Counted from the stretch's first letter, positions 14,351 through 27,175 are shown. The stretch: DNA of 64,000 bases from Pisolithus tinctorius (GCA_024663395.1 JANFAH010000009.1:1178001-1242000), one strand, 5' to 3'. Numbers and translations are program-made. Notes: generated by a model from the letters alone, not told the origin.

Positions 14351-15966
14351 ATGGCAGGGGGATCTGGCACAGGATTTGCTGTTCGAGGCACTCTCGTGCA
14401 CTGTCCCAGTCTAGGTGCCGTAGAGGTCCTGAGAGACCATTTACTAGGTGATTGACAGCTGCCATCGTCCGGCGTCTTCAGAGCTTATCTCTTTGCCTGT
14501 GTAGTCGTTGACCACACTGGTGTCATTTCTCAGCTGTCCCCAGCAACAGAGAACGAGTCAGTCGAGTACATCAAGCAGAATGATGTCAGGACACTTCCTC
14601 CTGGAAGTTTCTTGGTCCCAACTTTTTGTGATCTCCACCTTCATGCCCCGCAATTCATGTATCAGGGCACAGGATTAGATCTGCCCCTGATGCAATGGCT
14701 AGATCAGTACGCGTACAAATCCGAAGAAATGCTCGACGCCCGGCCTGACATGGCGAGAAAAGTATACAAACGCCTCGCGCAACGATTGATCGAGGCTGGT
14801 ACTGGAGCTGTCCTGTTGTTCGGCACCATCAATACCGAGACCAAGTACGTCCCGTCCGCGTTCTCAGGCGAAACCTGTTGTTTACGCTGCTTTTAGCCTT
14901 ATTTTGGCAGATGCGATGCAAACCTTGGGTGTTCGAGCATTTGTGGGGAAGTTATCCATGGATATTTCCTCGCGTGAGACCTACCGCGAGTCTTCGTCCG
15001 CTGATTCACTCGCAAACGCCAAGGATTTTATCCAGAGGTGCAGGAATTCCGTAGCGAACCTCCAGCCCTGTGAACGCCTGATAGAACCAGTTATCACCCC
15101 GAGATTCGTGCCTACCTGTTCGAATGAGCTTCTTCAGGCACTTGGAGAGCTGAGCGAAGAGAAGGCAGTACGCATCCAAAGTCACCTGGCGGAATCGTAC
15201 GAGCAAGCGAAATGGGTCAAAGATGAACGTCATATCGACGATATCGAGGTCTTCGATAAGGTGAGAAGGGATCTACTACTTACTCGTGTGATTCACCATC
15301 ATGTTTTATCAGTATGGATTGTTGCGGGAAGGAACTGTCCAAGCGCACTGCACGTTCCTCGACAAACCCTCCCTGTCTTGTTTGGCCCAGCGTAAAACGG
15401 CCATCGCGCACTGTCCCTTGTCTAATGTGTATTTCTCGGAGAAGCCATTCCCTCTTCGAGAGGCTCTCGATGCGGGGGTAATGGTGGGACTCGGTACTGA
15501 CGTTGCTGGAGGGTACAGCATCGATATCATGAGTAGCATGAGACATGCAGTCGCCGTCTCAAGGATGCAGGAGAGTACCCGTTTCCTTGAACGAATTGGT
15601 AGAAACAATGGGACCGCAGACAGAGAGACCCGTTCCCTCGCAATTACATGGAAGGAGTCATTGTACCTAGCGACGCGAGGTGGTGCTCTTGCGTTGGGGT
15701 TGAACCAAGTGGGTGAGCTCAAGGTTGGATCACCACTCGATGCCCAAGAAAGTCAGCACTCCCTTAATCACGACGACAATATCTGACATCTCCCCACAGT
15801 TGCTGTCTATGATTTCGACAACGGCGCAGGCATCGGTGCACTTGACTTCTTTGATGACCAGCCGTTGAGTTATGGGGTTACGCTGGAGATGATCGAAAAG
15901 TGGTGGTGCATGGGCGACACACGCAACCGCGTTGGAATGTGGGTGCAAGGCAAGAAGCTCATTTGA
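14351..15966 (+). CDS. guanine deaminase
   Basis: Zinc amidohydrolase that converts guanine to xanthine and ammonia in purine salvage/catabolism. The start is ATG 14351 (MAGGSGTGFAVRGTLVH). An intron with donor gtgattgac joins to VVDHTGVISQLSP. Key elements: SFLVPTFCDLHLHAPQ (HxH zinc ligands), FVGKLSMD, RIQSHLAES (third His), GTVQAHCTFL, AIAHCPLSNVYF and the zinc Asp in VGLGTDVAGGYS. Introns near 14847-14895, 15260-15310 and 15750-15799 (donor GTCAGC) splice in frame, and the protein ends VQGKKLI. Length is about 450 residues, normal for the family. No frameshift. The context gives no other purine gene. Confidence 0.92.
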
Positions 15967-16042
15967 ATGTTTGTGTACAGTACAAGTAGTTCTGTGGTAC
16001 CCCTGTTGTGTCGGTTAGAATCCATTGGGGGGTCCGTGCGTG

Positions 16043-16135
16043 GCTCGCTGCCAATTTGAGTTTGTGTGGGTATTTTTTTTTCAACTGCGCCGCTCGCTGC
16101 CAATTTGAGTTTGTGTGGGTATTTTTTTTTTCAAC
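16043..16135. repeat. tandem duplication, two copies of about 43 bp
   Basis: Copy 1 (16043-16085) and copy 2 (16092-16135) share gctcgctgccaatttgag, then tttgtgtgggta, a run of T (9 versus 10) and caac. The period is 49-50 bp. It lies in the promoter or leader of the gene that starts at 16245. Confidence 0.9.
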
Positions 16136-16244
16136 CTCGCCTCCGCGACCCCCCCCCGTTCATCCTGGTTTTTTCACCCTTGCAACCGCCAAAACAAGTT
16201 TCTTTGTTATCGTTTCAACAATTACCGTCTATCTGTCTGAAACC

Positions 16245-19200
16245 ATGGACGTTGACAGTCGTCCAGCTCAGCCGGAGCCCTCAACGTCAGCCAGTTTGGT
16301 GGACACCACCGCCTCTTCACTGCGTGCCGCCGCCCTACTCTCTAGGAACGTCGCAAAGTCGCAGCTACGGAAGCTTCGCCCCGCCGCGCTCCCGAGCCAA
16401 GTTACAACTCGATTACGGCAGGAAGACTCGTCGATGTCGACATCAGGTTATGCCATACCGCCAGCAGGCACCAAGGTCCATCCATTACTACATCCACAAC
16501 CAAGAAGACACCGGACCACTGAACAAGACGGACAGCGGGAAGAAGGTGAAATCAGTGATACGAGACTTCGCCAGCACCAGTACCTCAACAAAGGACACGG
16601 ACGCCAACACCACCCGCAAGAGTTTCACCGCGTGCCTCAACGACACAACTGAATCATCACAACCGCCGCCAAGGATCAACAAGACCGAGACGCTTCCACC
16701 ATCTCACACCTTCACTTCGCGACTCCGACACCATCTCACCATCAGAACCGGCCCCTCGTGGCAGGATGCGCACCATCTCGCCGCAAATGAACCGTTCGTC
16801 CTCGAAACCCCTACTTACCGGCTTGACTCCTCCCATGTCCCGACCTGGGCTGACTAGTTCGTCTCGGTATCATCTCGCTGACGTTGACCAACTAACTTCT
16901 CTTCCCTCCAATTACAGTACTCAGCAGGAGTACGATACTGCAAAAGATCTCGTACTGGACCTTTTGGGCTGGGGTTACCTCCAGAATATCTTCTAGAGTA
17001 CGGCAATAAGCCGTCATATGATATACTACGTGTTTACCGAACTCAACCTGCGACTCCCGCCAATTTGGACATCAGTGACCTAGTCCCGTACCCGACACCG
17101 GAAATGCTGGTGGCGTTCTCAGTCTCTCAGTCGTCTCCACACACTCCTTGGTCGTTCCGTTCATTATCATCCGCCGCCGCAATGCCTCCCCCACCTATCG
17201 TTCCTGTTCGGGATTTCCTCATGGAAAATGTTGCAGAACGAACCGAAGACACCTCATGTTATCGCCCAACCGTCGCCTATAGAAATTAAGGCGGAACCAA
17301 TTCTCCATCTCCGACTGACCTGTCACTACATGCCATAGAACAACAACGGCGCCAAGAGTTACTTGCTCGTAAAGCTGCCATCGCTTCCCGACGTGCCAGG
17401 CAAGGCGATTTAGAGTTGCTATCTCGCCGTCAGGCAAAGTTCTCGGGCTTGCTGCTGTACCCTCTCAGTCCGTGGATGAATTCTCAAGACAATCGAGTCT
17501 AGGCCATCCTGAGAGGTCTGATAAGGCGAACGCAGTTCCCCCCACCCTTCCCAGAAAGTGAGAGTTCCGAGAGTATGGACGTTGACGAGCCATCCCCGGC
17601 CTTTCGGTGATCCGCGGACGATTCTACACTATCAACAAGTCGCAGACAAGTGTCTTCCGCGATGCCAGACTCCATCACCCAGACAGAACCAACCTACCTG
17701 CAGTTGCCCCTCCAGGGTCGTCATCAGACACTCTGAGAAGTACTGCTTCCCGTCTCGGACTGCCCTCATTGACACCCTCTGCAGATACGGTTGATGATCC
17801 ACCTGCTCTGCTGCGCCAGCGACTGAGCATCGACTCGGACGAAGCCAACTCTCACCGTCGGGGATCCAAACGTCCAGTCGCAGCCGACTTTGTCGATAAT
17901 GATTCTGGGTCATCACACGCAACCATGGAGTTCTTCCTCCAATGGCTATGCTAATGGTAGTGGTTCTCAACTGCTCAAACGCAAAACGGAAGTTTCGCTG
18001 GCGTCAACACGAGACGATGCGTTATCGAATTGAGTGATAGCGAGGATGATGGAGATGGCAGGCTGCGCGCACAAGCTATCCATGCCAACGGTCGCGAATA
18101 CTCCCCAGCTGTTGTAGCTGCTCCCGTACACTACTCGTCGCGACCCAGAACGACTACGACGCCCCCTATAGCCTCGTCTTCCGGGAGTGCGCAGTCAGCT
18201 GGGTTCACGGCTCCGCCTCCTTCGGCCCTCTTGGAGAAGGAAGAGGAGATCAAGAAGATGCGTCAGCTCATCGCTGAGAGAGAAGAGATGAGGTTGCGGA
18301 AGCTAGCTGTGGTAAGAGTCCATGCACTCTCGTTTAGCCGGGATGCTGAGAGACACGACGTAGATGTCTGGCAAGTCCACACCTGTTGTCCAACAACCGG
18401 CAAATACAAGTACACCACCGGCACGACAAAATCCATCCAAGCAAGATGATACATCCTCGACATCCCGCAGATCGAGGGATCCATCTTCATGTTCATTAGA
18501 TCCGGAGACTCAGCTACCTATTTCAAATGATGACTACAGCACGGGGTTCGTATACGTCCGACTTTTCTGAAACCTCGCGACAGTGGCTTCTTTGAGCATG
18601 GTTTTCATTTAGCGAATTCCCTCCGCCACCGAGCTCCATTCGTCTGTGTTGGAATGTAGAATTTTCACTGTCCCCCTTTTTTTTGTTGCCGTTTGTCGTG
18701 CTCTTTGGCTGACCTCAGTTCCAGATGTTTCCAAAGCTACCGGCTCCATGATAAAGCCGTCTACTGCGAGGAATGCAGTGCCGACCGCGATCAATGTCAA
18801 GAACGACCTCGTGGCGTCAGAGACATCTACGATTGGTTCTCTCTTTCGGTTCTCCGCCGGTCCGACAGTCGACTGATACACCTCTTTTGCTTGCCTTTTT
18901 CCCCCCACCACGTTGTTGTGGACTTAATGTTTTCATTCATGACGTTCAATTTTTTTTCCCTTGTGAATCTTTCCATTTTGATTTCAATTCAACAATGTCA
19001 ATTCTGTTCCCATTTTCTGGTTTCGTGCGCGCTCCTCATTTTCATTGATGCGTGTTTGTGCTATTTGACCACTGGGGGGGTGCAGGGCACGAGATTTTCG
19101 CACGAAACGGGGAGTCTGATGATAATGACCAAGGTATGTTTGCTATCCGTATTGCGATTCCCGTAAGTTCCGTTTGCCAAGCTAAATTATCTATCTATCC

Positions 19201-20291
19201 TGCGAACCCTCGCACCCGTCTACCACGCCACGCCCACGGCTTCGACTCCACTTCCAGACGTAGACGTTGCCGGAGAGGGAGAAGGCAGCGCACAAGCGGC
19301 AAGGATCTTTCCGTCTTTGATATGATGATTCCTGCCCCTGACGTGGTTTCCTTTTGATTCCATGCTATGTACTTCATATTGGGGTTGTCATGCGACTAGG
19401 TTTCCTATTGGAGAGACGAGTCGCAACGGGCTCCTGCCGCCGGTGATTCCGGAGTATCATCGTCGGCGCAGGTGCGTGTTTTCTATCGCAATCGCGTCAA
19501 GGAGGCCGCATGGCGTATCTGTGCTGATGTGACTGAACGATGATTGGTGGGATAGGTGGTGGTCGAGCACGAGCATGAGCATGCAGAAGACGACGTATCG
19601 GAAGAAACGGCACGCAACGCTTTCACGTTTTACGATTCTCCTTTGACGGCGTATCCGCTGTTGCGATCTCGATTGGAGCCGGCGAATGGGGATACCGGGG
19701 GGCATCATAGTGCCATAGAAGCGCCGCTAGCTGCTTCTTCAGTTTCCTTTCCTTTCCGTGGTGCATTGTCGAGGACGGCTCACGCTTCCATTCCTATGAT
19801 GTTGCTAGACCTCAAGCCGCTGAAGCAGGCTATACTGTTGCGCAGGTTAACCGAAATGACTGCGGGTGATGCAAGTATCCGGGTATGTCAGTACGAGGTA
19901 CCCGGAGGAGGTACATGTCGCAATGATGAATGCGAAGAGCTGCACCTGAGTCGGATTAGCTGCGAGCCGAGCGGTACGTGGTAGGGTGGGTGTGCTGGGC
20001 TGAATGAATGGAACTGATGCATGGACGAATATTGGCGACGCAGATGCGGAGGTCGCGGCTTACGTGCACAGCAGGCTTTCGAGCCCGTGGCGAGGGCGCT
20101 GTGATGCACGTGCGATTGCAATTGCGCTGGAGAGTGTGCGACTGCGAGCCGGGGGCACTGGTGACCTTGACGCAGACGTCATGACGGCGTTGAGCGAGCT
20201 TGGTGTACCTGCGACCCCGGGCGATGATGATGATATTCGAGTGTCAATAACCACCGGGAAGAGCGCTGAGCGCCACAGGAGAGCGATGTAG
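16245..20291 (+). CDS. Red1/ZFC3H1-like zinc-finger protein (several frameshifts)
   Basis: Likely homologue of the Red1/ZFC3H1 scaffold that links RNA-binding proteins to the nuclear exosome (MTREC/NURS/PAXT). It starts MDVDSRPAQPEPSTSASLVD and has REEGEISD. A conserved middle part reads YDTAKDLVLDLLGWG, then MIYYVFTELNLRLP, then PANLDISDLVPYPTPEM. Next come a basic coiled segment (IEQQRRQELLARKAAIASRR), RRCVIELSDSEDDGDG and EKEEEIKKMRQLIAEREEMR. The C-terminal putative zinc-finger domain (about 19858-19970) carries VCQYEVPGGGTCRNDECEEL plus HLS, matching the C-x(n)-C-x4-C-x3-H spacing. An intron then leads to DADAEVAAYVHSRL and the end RHRRAM. Frame breaks near 16974, 17000, 17056, 17900, 17988 and 19310 are each one base. 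The exon structure between 18300 and 19540 is uncertain. Confidence 0.65.
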
Positions 20292-20690
20292 ATTTGATTG
20301 ATTTGTAATAGGGTATTTGATCATGATCATGTGACGAATGACATTGTTATTAGTCATGGATGGGACCGAAATAGGACATTTCCATTCCTGGATGCAAGAT
20401 CCGAAAACGGCTAGACTGATCTGATTCGAGCGGAGACTGCGGAGGGGTGTCGCCGGGAATGTCCGGATTTGTTCCTGAGAGCAGAATGATACTCCGACAG
20501 GGAGGCGGCCAAACAGAACCACACACGAGTTCCTTTTTTTGATCAGAGTGAGTCCCACCCCCGTTGGGTTGTCCCTCCCCCTCCTTCCAACTTCAGCGAT
20601 TCCTAATAAGGACGCTCAGCCATCCCATCCCATCCGCATCCTCATCCGAGCTCACCGTCGTCGACATCCTCGACAGACCCCCTCCACCAC
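20292..20690. other. promoter region of MADS-box gene
   Basis: Between the zinc-finger gene stop and the MADS-box start. The right part (20560-20690) is pyrimidine-rich (C/T tracts with catccc repeats), as common in basidiomycete promoters and leaders. No coding signal on either strand that I trust. Confidence 0.4.
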
Positions 20691-22087
20691 ATGTCATTTC
20701 GCCATATCCCATCCCAGCCGCCCACCTACCCCTCCTACCCAAAGTCTTCCTCCTTAGACGACCCCACCGTCCCATCCCCAACAATGCGCAAACGCCAACG
20801 CACCACCCTCGACATGGCAAATCCTGCCGTCGCAGCAGCTGCTGCTGCCGCTGCTGGTGCACAAGACCCACAACAATCACCGCAGCAACAAGCACAAAAT
20901 CAACAGTCCCATCTCTCCCAGCAGGTCCCTGCCCCAGCCGTACCCGAGGACGGCTTCATAAACGACCAAGACGCCGCAGAGAGCGGCGGCGACGACGATG
21001 ACGAGGAGGAGAAACCAAAGGATAAGAAGGCCGGTAGACGAAAGATCAAGATCGAATTTATTCAGGATAAATCGAGACGTCACATAACATTCTCCAAAAG
21101 GAAAGCTGGTACGCGATCGTCCTTTTTGCACTCTCCTGCCCTTCGTGTACTCAAAACGTTTCGCAGGCATAATGAAAAAGGTATTTGCGCGTGGTTATCA
21201 GTGCCCCATGCAATACTTTGCTTATCTAACCAACCCATCCCCCTCTCTCAGGCTTACGAACTATCCACCCTTACTGGCACTCAGGTCCTCCTGCTCGTCG
21301 TCTCAGAAACAGGTCTCGTATACACTTTCACCACTGCTAAACTTCAGCCCCTCGTCACTCAGCCAGAGGGCAAAAACCTTATTCAGGCATGTCTCAATGC
21401 CTCCCCTGCCAACATGCCCCCTTCCATGCCCGTCGGCAGCCCCTTGCCTCGCTCCTCCGTGTCCATGTCCATCCCGGGTGCAAGCAATACCGCTAACCTC
21501 CCGGGCGGTCTGTCCATCCCGGTCCCCCCGTCAGTGGTCCCCAAGGCCCCACCAAAGAAGACGGCGACGAAGAAGGTGATGACGAAGTTGCACGTGGCGG
21601 TCGTACCGCGTCCGCTGGCGACAAACGTCGCCGTCGACCCTCCACTGCAGGCGCATCCTCCGGTCCTGGTCGTGGTGGGCCCGGGTCGCCCCAGACCCCC
21701 AACAGTACCATCCCTCCCCCTCTATCTATTCCACCATCACAGCACCAGCAGGCTCAGCAACCCCAGCAACCTCAAATATCGCTCGGCTCACCTACGAGTC
21801 CGCAACAACAGCACTCTCAGGTGCCATCATCACCCCAATACGGCCCTTCAGGGGGCTATGCCTCCCATGGACAGCACCATGGGCACCATGCTGGCAGCCC
21901 CACCGATGCAAGTATCTATAGCGGCCACATGATGCCTCCTCCCGGGTACGCATATCCAGGAGGGCCTGGTGGTCCAGGAGCACAAGGAGGGCAACCCTTG
22001 GGTGGACTGGCAGCAGCAGCCGCTGCTCAACACAACCACTGGCCACCGCCACCCGTTAGTCAGGGCGGACACTATGGAAGAAGATGA
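20691..22087 (+). CDS. SRF-type MADS-box transcription factor (Mcm1-like)
   Basis: DNA-binding regulator related to yeast Mcm1 and SRF, which bind CArG-type boxes and recruit cofactors. The N-terminus is low complexity (Ala and Gln runs, acidic GGDDDDEEEKPKDKKAG). The MADS domain is GRRKIKIEFIQDKSRRHITF then SKRKAGIMKK and AYELSTLTGTQVLLLVVSET, followed by the SAM-type extension VYTFTTAKLQPLVTQPEGKN and LIQACLNA. GIMKK is encoded by a 14-nt microexon at 21167-21180. The downstream exon starts at 21252. The tail is Pro/Gln/Gly/His-rich and ends GGHYGRR. The C-run at 21524-21529 appears one base short: the upstream frame and the downstream frame (DGDEEGDDEVARGG and the Gln-rich tail) differ by one. 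The start could instead be the internal ATG at 20784 (MRKRQRTTLDMANP). Confidence 0.88.
21167..21180 (+). other. 14-nt microexon in MADS-box gene
   Basis: The sequence gcataatgaaaaag lies between an acceptor cgcag and a donor gtattt. It completes Gly and encodes Ile-Met-Lys-Lys, exactly the residues missing between SKRKAG and AYELSTL of the MADS domain. Confidence 0.9.
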
Positions 22088-25000
22088 GGCCTGGGTTGGC
22101 TTCTTTGTTGGTTCATTCATCATTTCCTTACGTGTGTGATTGCCGGTTGTCTGTCTCGAAGTGAATTTATGCCTTCTCTTACGACTCTTCTCCCCGATGC
22201 TCATCGTCTCTTCTGTTTCTCGCTGTTTATCCTCGTTTTCTCTTCTCTTCGCTGTTTACCCTCTGCCTGCGAAAAGTGTACAATATCAAAAAGTACCCTG
22301 CAGTCATGTGTCGTTGCCAGGGTCGTACAGGATACACTTTTAGTAGTGGTACATATGCATGTCCTCGCTGTCATGTCACTCGGAGTTCTTGGGTCGTTCA
22401 ACTTGGTCATAGTACATACATGCACGCCTTGTGTACACTAAGGGAGTCATGCCATACATGTAGCATTTGTGGTTTGTTCCTGGGAGTTGCCCAAAGCGTA
22501 GGCATCGTGCTCGATCGAACTCATGTATTTGGCGAAGACATGATGATGGAAGCAAAAGCGTAAAACTCTAACGGACGGGGACGGGGACGGGGGACGCGGT
22601 GCTGAGTTGACAGCGGGTCTACCGTGGTTGATTGCACTGCTTCCTCGTTCGTAGGTTTTTCCTTTCAAAGTGGCTTTCTTCTCTTTCCGATCAAGGCGAA
22701 AAAGCCCAACTCGTATGACAGGTTTATCCGTTCCCAGCATGCGACAGCCGCTGGATCACTGAGGCGGTTGTGTTCAAAAGAGTTAATGGCACGATGGTTG
22801 CCCCGATTTGTTCGAACATACTTATCGGGACCGTCGATTGAGTCGATTCAGAGTCCTGTCTTGTCCAGTTGCGATCGAACAAATTTATTATGTATTGATA
22901 AAAGCGGATGAGCGTTGCACTTTTTGGAACTCGCCTGCCATCGCGGACTCTCCGTAATAGAACACGTCGCCGAAGGGTCTCCCTGGCAACACATATATAT
23001 GATCGTTGACATGGACAGTTGAACCCGAGTACGGAGGCAAAGTTGAGGCGATGGCCATAGGGCGCAACTCGAGTTACTCGACTTTCAAGTTGCATCGCCT
23101 AGCCTATCATGATTGCTGGGGTCTGGTATCAGTGGCTGACTCGGAACTTTAATCAAACGCACAACAGACCTCTGATTGAACGAGCGGACGTCATTCACGT
23201 GCACACATGCATGGAGGTTTCTTCGGCCGCTGCCACCGCTTCCATGCACATGAATACTACTATCGGCCCCTTTTTCGAAGATAGTGAGCTCTTCCCATCA
23301 ATCTCACTCCCCCAATCTTATCAGCCTCTGGTTCGGGAAGGTGGGAGTTTTCTGGGGGAAGCCTGGTCCCCCCCTATTTTTGTCAACTTCCTGCTCGGAG
23401 TATGACAGGTAGCATGACATCGAAGTGCGTGCAGAAGCACATTTTTCTATAACACGGTTTGATCGTTGTTAGTTCGAAACTTCGAATATGACACGTTGCA
23501 GGCTAGCAGCTGAGGATATATGTCCTGATGACCGCCGATCACATGCATCCATCGTCGTCTTTGCCACGGTTAGTCATGTATGTCTTCGGGCTTCACCGCA
23601 CGAGAAACATGTAACTAAACTAACATGGGTGCGCGCGTACCCCCGTACAGGACTGCTACGAACTCGTGAAACACGAGAGCGATGCAAGTTGCAACCTACA
23701 CTCGATATCGCGGCAATCTCAAAGCCAATCACATTTGTCTCACATTCAACAAGATTTCATTGTTACACCAGGTTCTGCCACCGCCGCATCAGTAAACTGA
23801 TCCTTGACTCTAAAATATGACAGGGTCATCAAGACACACGGCACCATGGTTTACGATGCTAAGCTTCTCAATGGCGACCGATTAATGCCGACGTGTCAAA
23901 ATATGGTATGAATACCCCTGAACCATATGCCTCGTGTCCTTGCAACGTTTCCTTCTAGATCAGACTTGCAATAGCACTGGCGGCGGCCTCGCGTCGTCGC
24001 TTCCCATTGTTTTTGAGAGCTTACACGGTGTGTCAGATTCCTGAAGTCTCCAGGCTCGAGGATTGCAACATGGCGCGTGTCTGAGCCTAGACCTGCGTCA
24101 ATAGACGCAACACCAAGTGCGATCGAACACGCAGAGCAACCTCACCACCGTGACCGATCAGTGATAGGACTAGAACGTGGGAGTTAGTAATTCATTAGAT
24201 CAGACTAATGATGCACGCTTATTCGTTGACATACTTCTAGTTAACCTCCTATGCCGACACTATGGAGGGGGACTTTTCCACAACTTACCACGGGATGACA
24301 GTGAATATGTACGTGCATGTTCCCTCTGTCTCCTGTCGATGAAGTTTCCAGAACCCCGTTGCTCACGACATACAACAGACACATACAAACATATGCGGTA
24401 TACCCGCCGGTCACTTGATCCATTTTCTTCACCATCATTGTTCTGCGTACATCCCAAACATTGCTGTATTCACCGCTTTGCGCCACACTTTCTGATTTAC
24501 CGTTCCATCGGAAACAAAAGAAAAACGGACACAGTCGGCTTTCTATTGGTTGTCATACCATTTAACACGCAATACAACCATGCCAGGGATGCCGCAACAG
24601 CAAAAACATTTCATTATCGCTTCCAAACAGGTCCAAATTTCTGACTTGTCGATCCATCTGCTGCCGCACGACCCTGACGTGTGCCGTAACGCTATTTATT
24701 TCTTTCCGGGTAAGTCTGAACAGCCTCAAGTGGCAGTCGAGAAACTCCCATACGAGGACACCAAAACCTATTACGCTGATCCTCGTGTAGCTGTGGTGGT
24801 AGACCATAATATGTGCACCGGAGCGTTCCAGAATGGTCGACCCAGGCCCCCAAGTCCACCAGTTATTCGATTCAGAGGCACAGCTCGATCCGAACCGGTA
24901 AGAAGCGCGGTTGGTCTACTGGTTTTGAAAGGTGAGAGGAAGGAAGACCAAGCCTTCGAAGGGGGGGGGGGGGGTTGCACTTCAGCTTCTTCGAAGATGG

Positions 25001-27175
25001 GCTGTCCTGACCGCGCGTGCGGTGTCTGGCTATCTATGCCGTGGACGTTGGAGTCCCGATCATACAGCCAAATTACCTTCTTGTGGAGCTTCGATTGGCG
25101 ATATGATCCCGCTGTAACCAAAAGACGGGATACATACCCACCATGTGATTGTTAGGGGTTCGCAGGACCTCCGCGCTTCGCCTCAGCACATAACGCTGTC
25201 GAATCCAACTCAGTCTTGGTCCCAAGTTGCCAAGTTGTGCATTCAGTCGGGAGGGTCATGCCGACGAATTGAATTCCTGACTTATCTCTGCTACCGAACT
25301 TACGGTTGTGCATTGCATACGTTGTATCAGTATGTGCATACTCAGATGACTTGCAAGTCTCACTCGAATTGGTATGTAGGCCACGAGGCTCGTGCACTAC
25401 ACCGCAATGTGGCGGGCCCCTTCCTCACCCGACACATTATTGGCGCTCCCGCGATGCTGTGAGGGGAGAATCGGGAAGTGGAGGCTTCGGTTGACGACAG
25501 TGTGTGAGATGTAACTGGGGTTGAAAGTACGACACGCGGACCGGCCAGGTACTCGCCATTAAGATTATTAAGAACGCGGGTGCCACCCATTCAGAATCTG
25601 GGGATCGTCGCCATGTGGTAACCACCACGCCTGGATCGTGCCAGGGACTGCTTCTCTTCTATTGCATAGGAAAGCGGCCCGTTGCTCAAAGGTGTGTGTA
25701 TGTATGGGACGACGGAGAATCCTGCATGTGTATCCCCAGATGTGGCAATTCACCAATTTGGACACACACTTGTCGAGGTTTGAGTATGAGTCTCCACTGA
25801 TCAACGGCTCCGAATCGTATCGCGTCTCCCACCCTGGGCATGCTTGTACTTGCATCGTGCATTCCGTCACGACCTCGACCACCCACCCTCGATGACTGTA
25901 TTATTAGTGGGGCCAGAACCATGACACACCCTCGTCACTCTCACTTCATGTACCAGGCTAGTAGTGAGCGCAGCAAGTATACCATCATAGAAATGAGATA
26001 TGGAAGACAGATATCCGGAGAATCTTCTCCTGATCGAGTAGGGAACGGTACATCCATGTTCCGCGTTTCGCCCACCACTGACTTGGCGGTTTGGAACCAT
26101 GCACAGCAACGGATACGTATATGATTCATTGGGTAAATGGAGCAGCGGCGGCGGCACCTCCATCGGCGATATTAGGCAAATTCTAGATACGGTTCAACAA
26201 ATCCGTATAAGAAAGAAGCCGGCATAGGGCTGGACCAATAGGGTGTGGATACGTCGAGGGTTGGCATCGTTCCTTGGGCGAATTCCTTTGAATGTATCAT
26301 GAGTCATCAATGGTATGGTACGGTCTTGTGGACTCGAAAATGAGTCCATAGAATGGATACACAGCAGCAGTATGAACACATATTATGACATAGAGTTTAG
26401 TTCGGAGAGTTGCACAGTCCTGATTTGGATAGGTCGAAAAAAAAAGTTGTAGTTTGCCGCCGATATCATCAACAAGCCGGCAAAGGCCAGATACGGTGAT
26501 CGGCAATCCTAAAACAACCGAATGCCCGGTGTGGAGAGGTGCAGTGGGTGCAGGGGGGATCGTTTCAGAGTTTAGTTTACAAGGTTTAGATCCACCCGTA
26601 GGTTGCTTTGCGAACAAGGTGGACGATCGAATTGAAAGGTCTGGAACGTTCTGTGTGTGTGGACTGAGACGAACTCAACCTAAGCCGAGGAGAGTGATAA
26701 GTGGAGTACTAGATCGGCACGAGTGCGCCGCCGCAGGATAGGACTTCCATTGCACCACAAGAATGATGCGACCGAACGTGAGCGTAAACACGTGCCTATA
26801 TTGCCCCTGGATCGATCTTTGTTCTGTGTTCTGTGGCACTCGAAGGTGGCTTCCACGCGATGAACGCGCGTACGGAGCGACTCCATCGAGTCGATGGATG
26901 AGGTATTACACCAGCACACCCAGCACTTTTCAAGTAGGCACGCCATTTGTCGTGAAACACGCGTCTATCGTGCGGAACACTGTCGGGGTTGGTCGACCAT
27001 CCAAGTCGATCTTCTAGGATGCGCCCAAACGCCATGTGTTCTTCCATGTCCCTGATAAAAAAAAAGAAGCCCAGCGTCAGTTCTCTTATCTCAATTTCCT
27101 TATCTGAAATTTCCGTCTTGTGCGACCTCCCCCACCTCCCCCTAACTTGAACCATAACAGCAGAGCAAAAACCAC
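22088..27175. other. gene-poor 5.1-kb stretch
   Basis: No gene recognised on either strand. It contains the 3' UTR of the MADS-box gene at its left, a short GC-rich direct repeat (acgggg units, about 22574-22595), a 14-G homopolymer at 24961-24974 and many short unrelated open frames. The longest (24550-25155, +) crosses the poly-G and reads as Pro/Arg-rich noise. I looked for retroelement motifs, transposase motifs, terminal repeats and tRNA T-loops and saw none. It may be eroded transposon sequence or a noncoding-RNA region. Confidence 0.4.
24961..24974. repeat. 14-base poly-G tract
   Basis: Uninterrupted run of 14 G in a non-coding stretch. Such runs are rare in fungal DNA and are also a typical place for base-calling errors. 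Confidence 0.9.

Noticed and set aside
22276..22563. Cys-rich plus-strand frame after the MADS gene (CxxC-like pairs)
   Set aside because: The cysteines do not follow a zinc-finger spacing, and the frame lies in the expected 3' UTR.
24550..25155. 200-residue plus-strand frame across the poly-G tract
   Set aside because: No motif, a composition break at the poly-G, and no splice logic; treated as chance.
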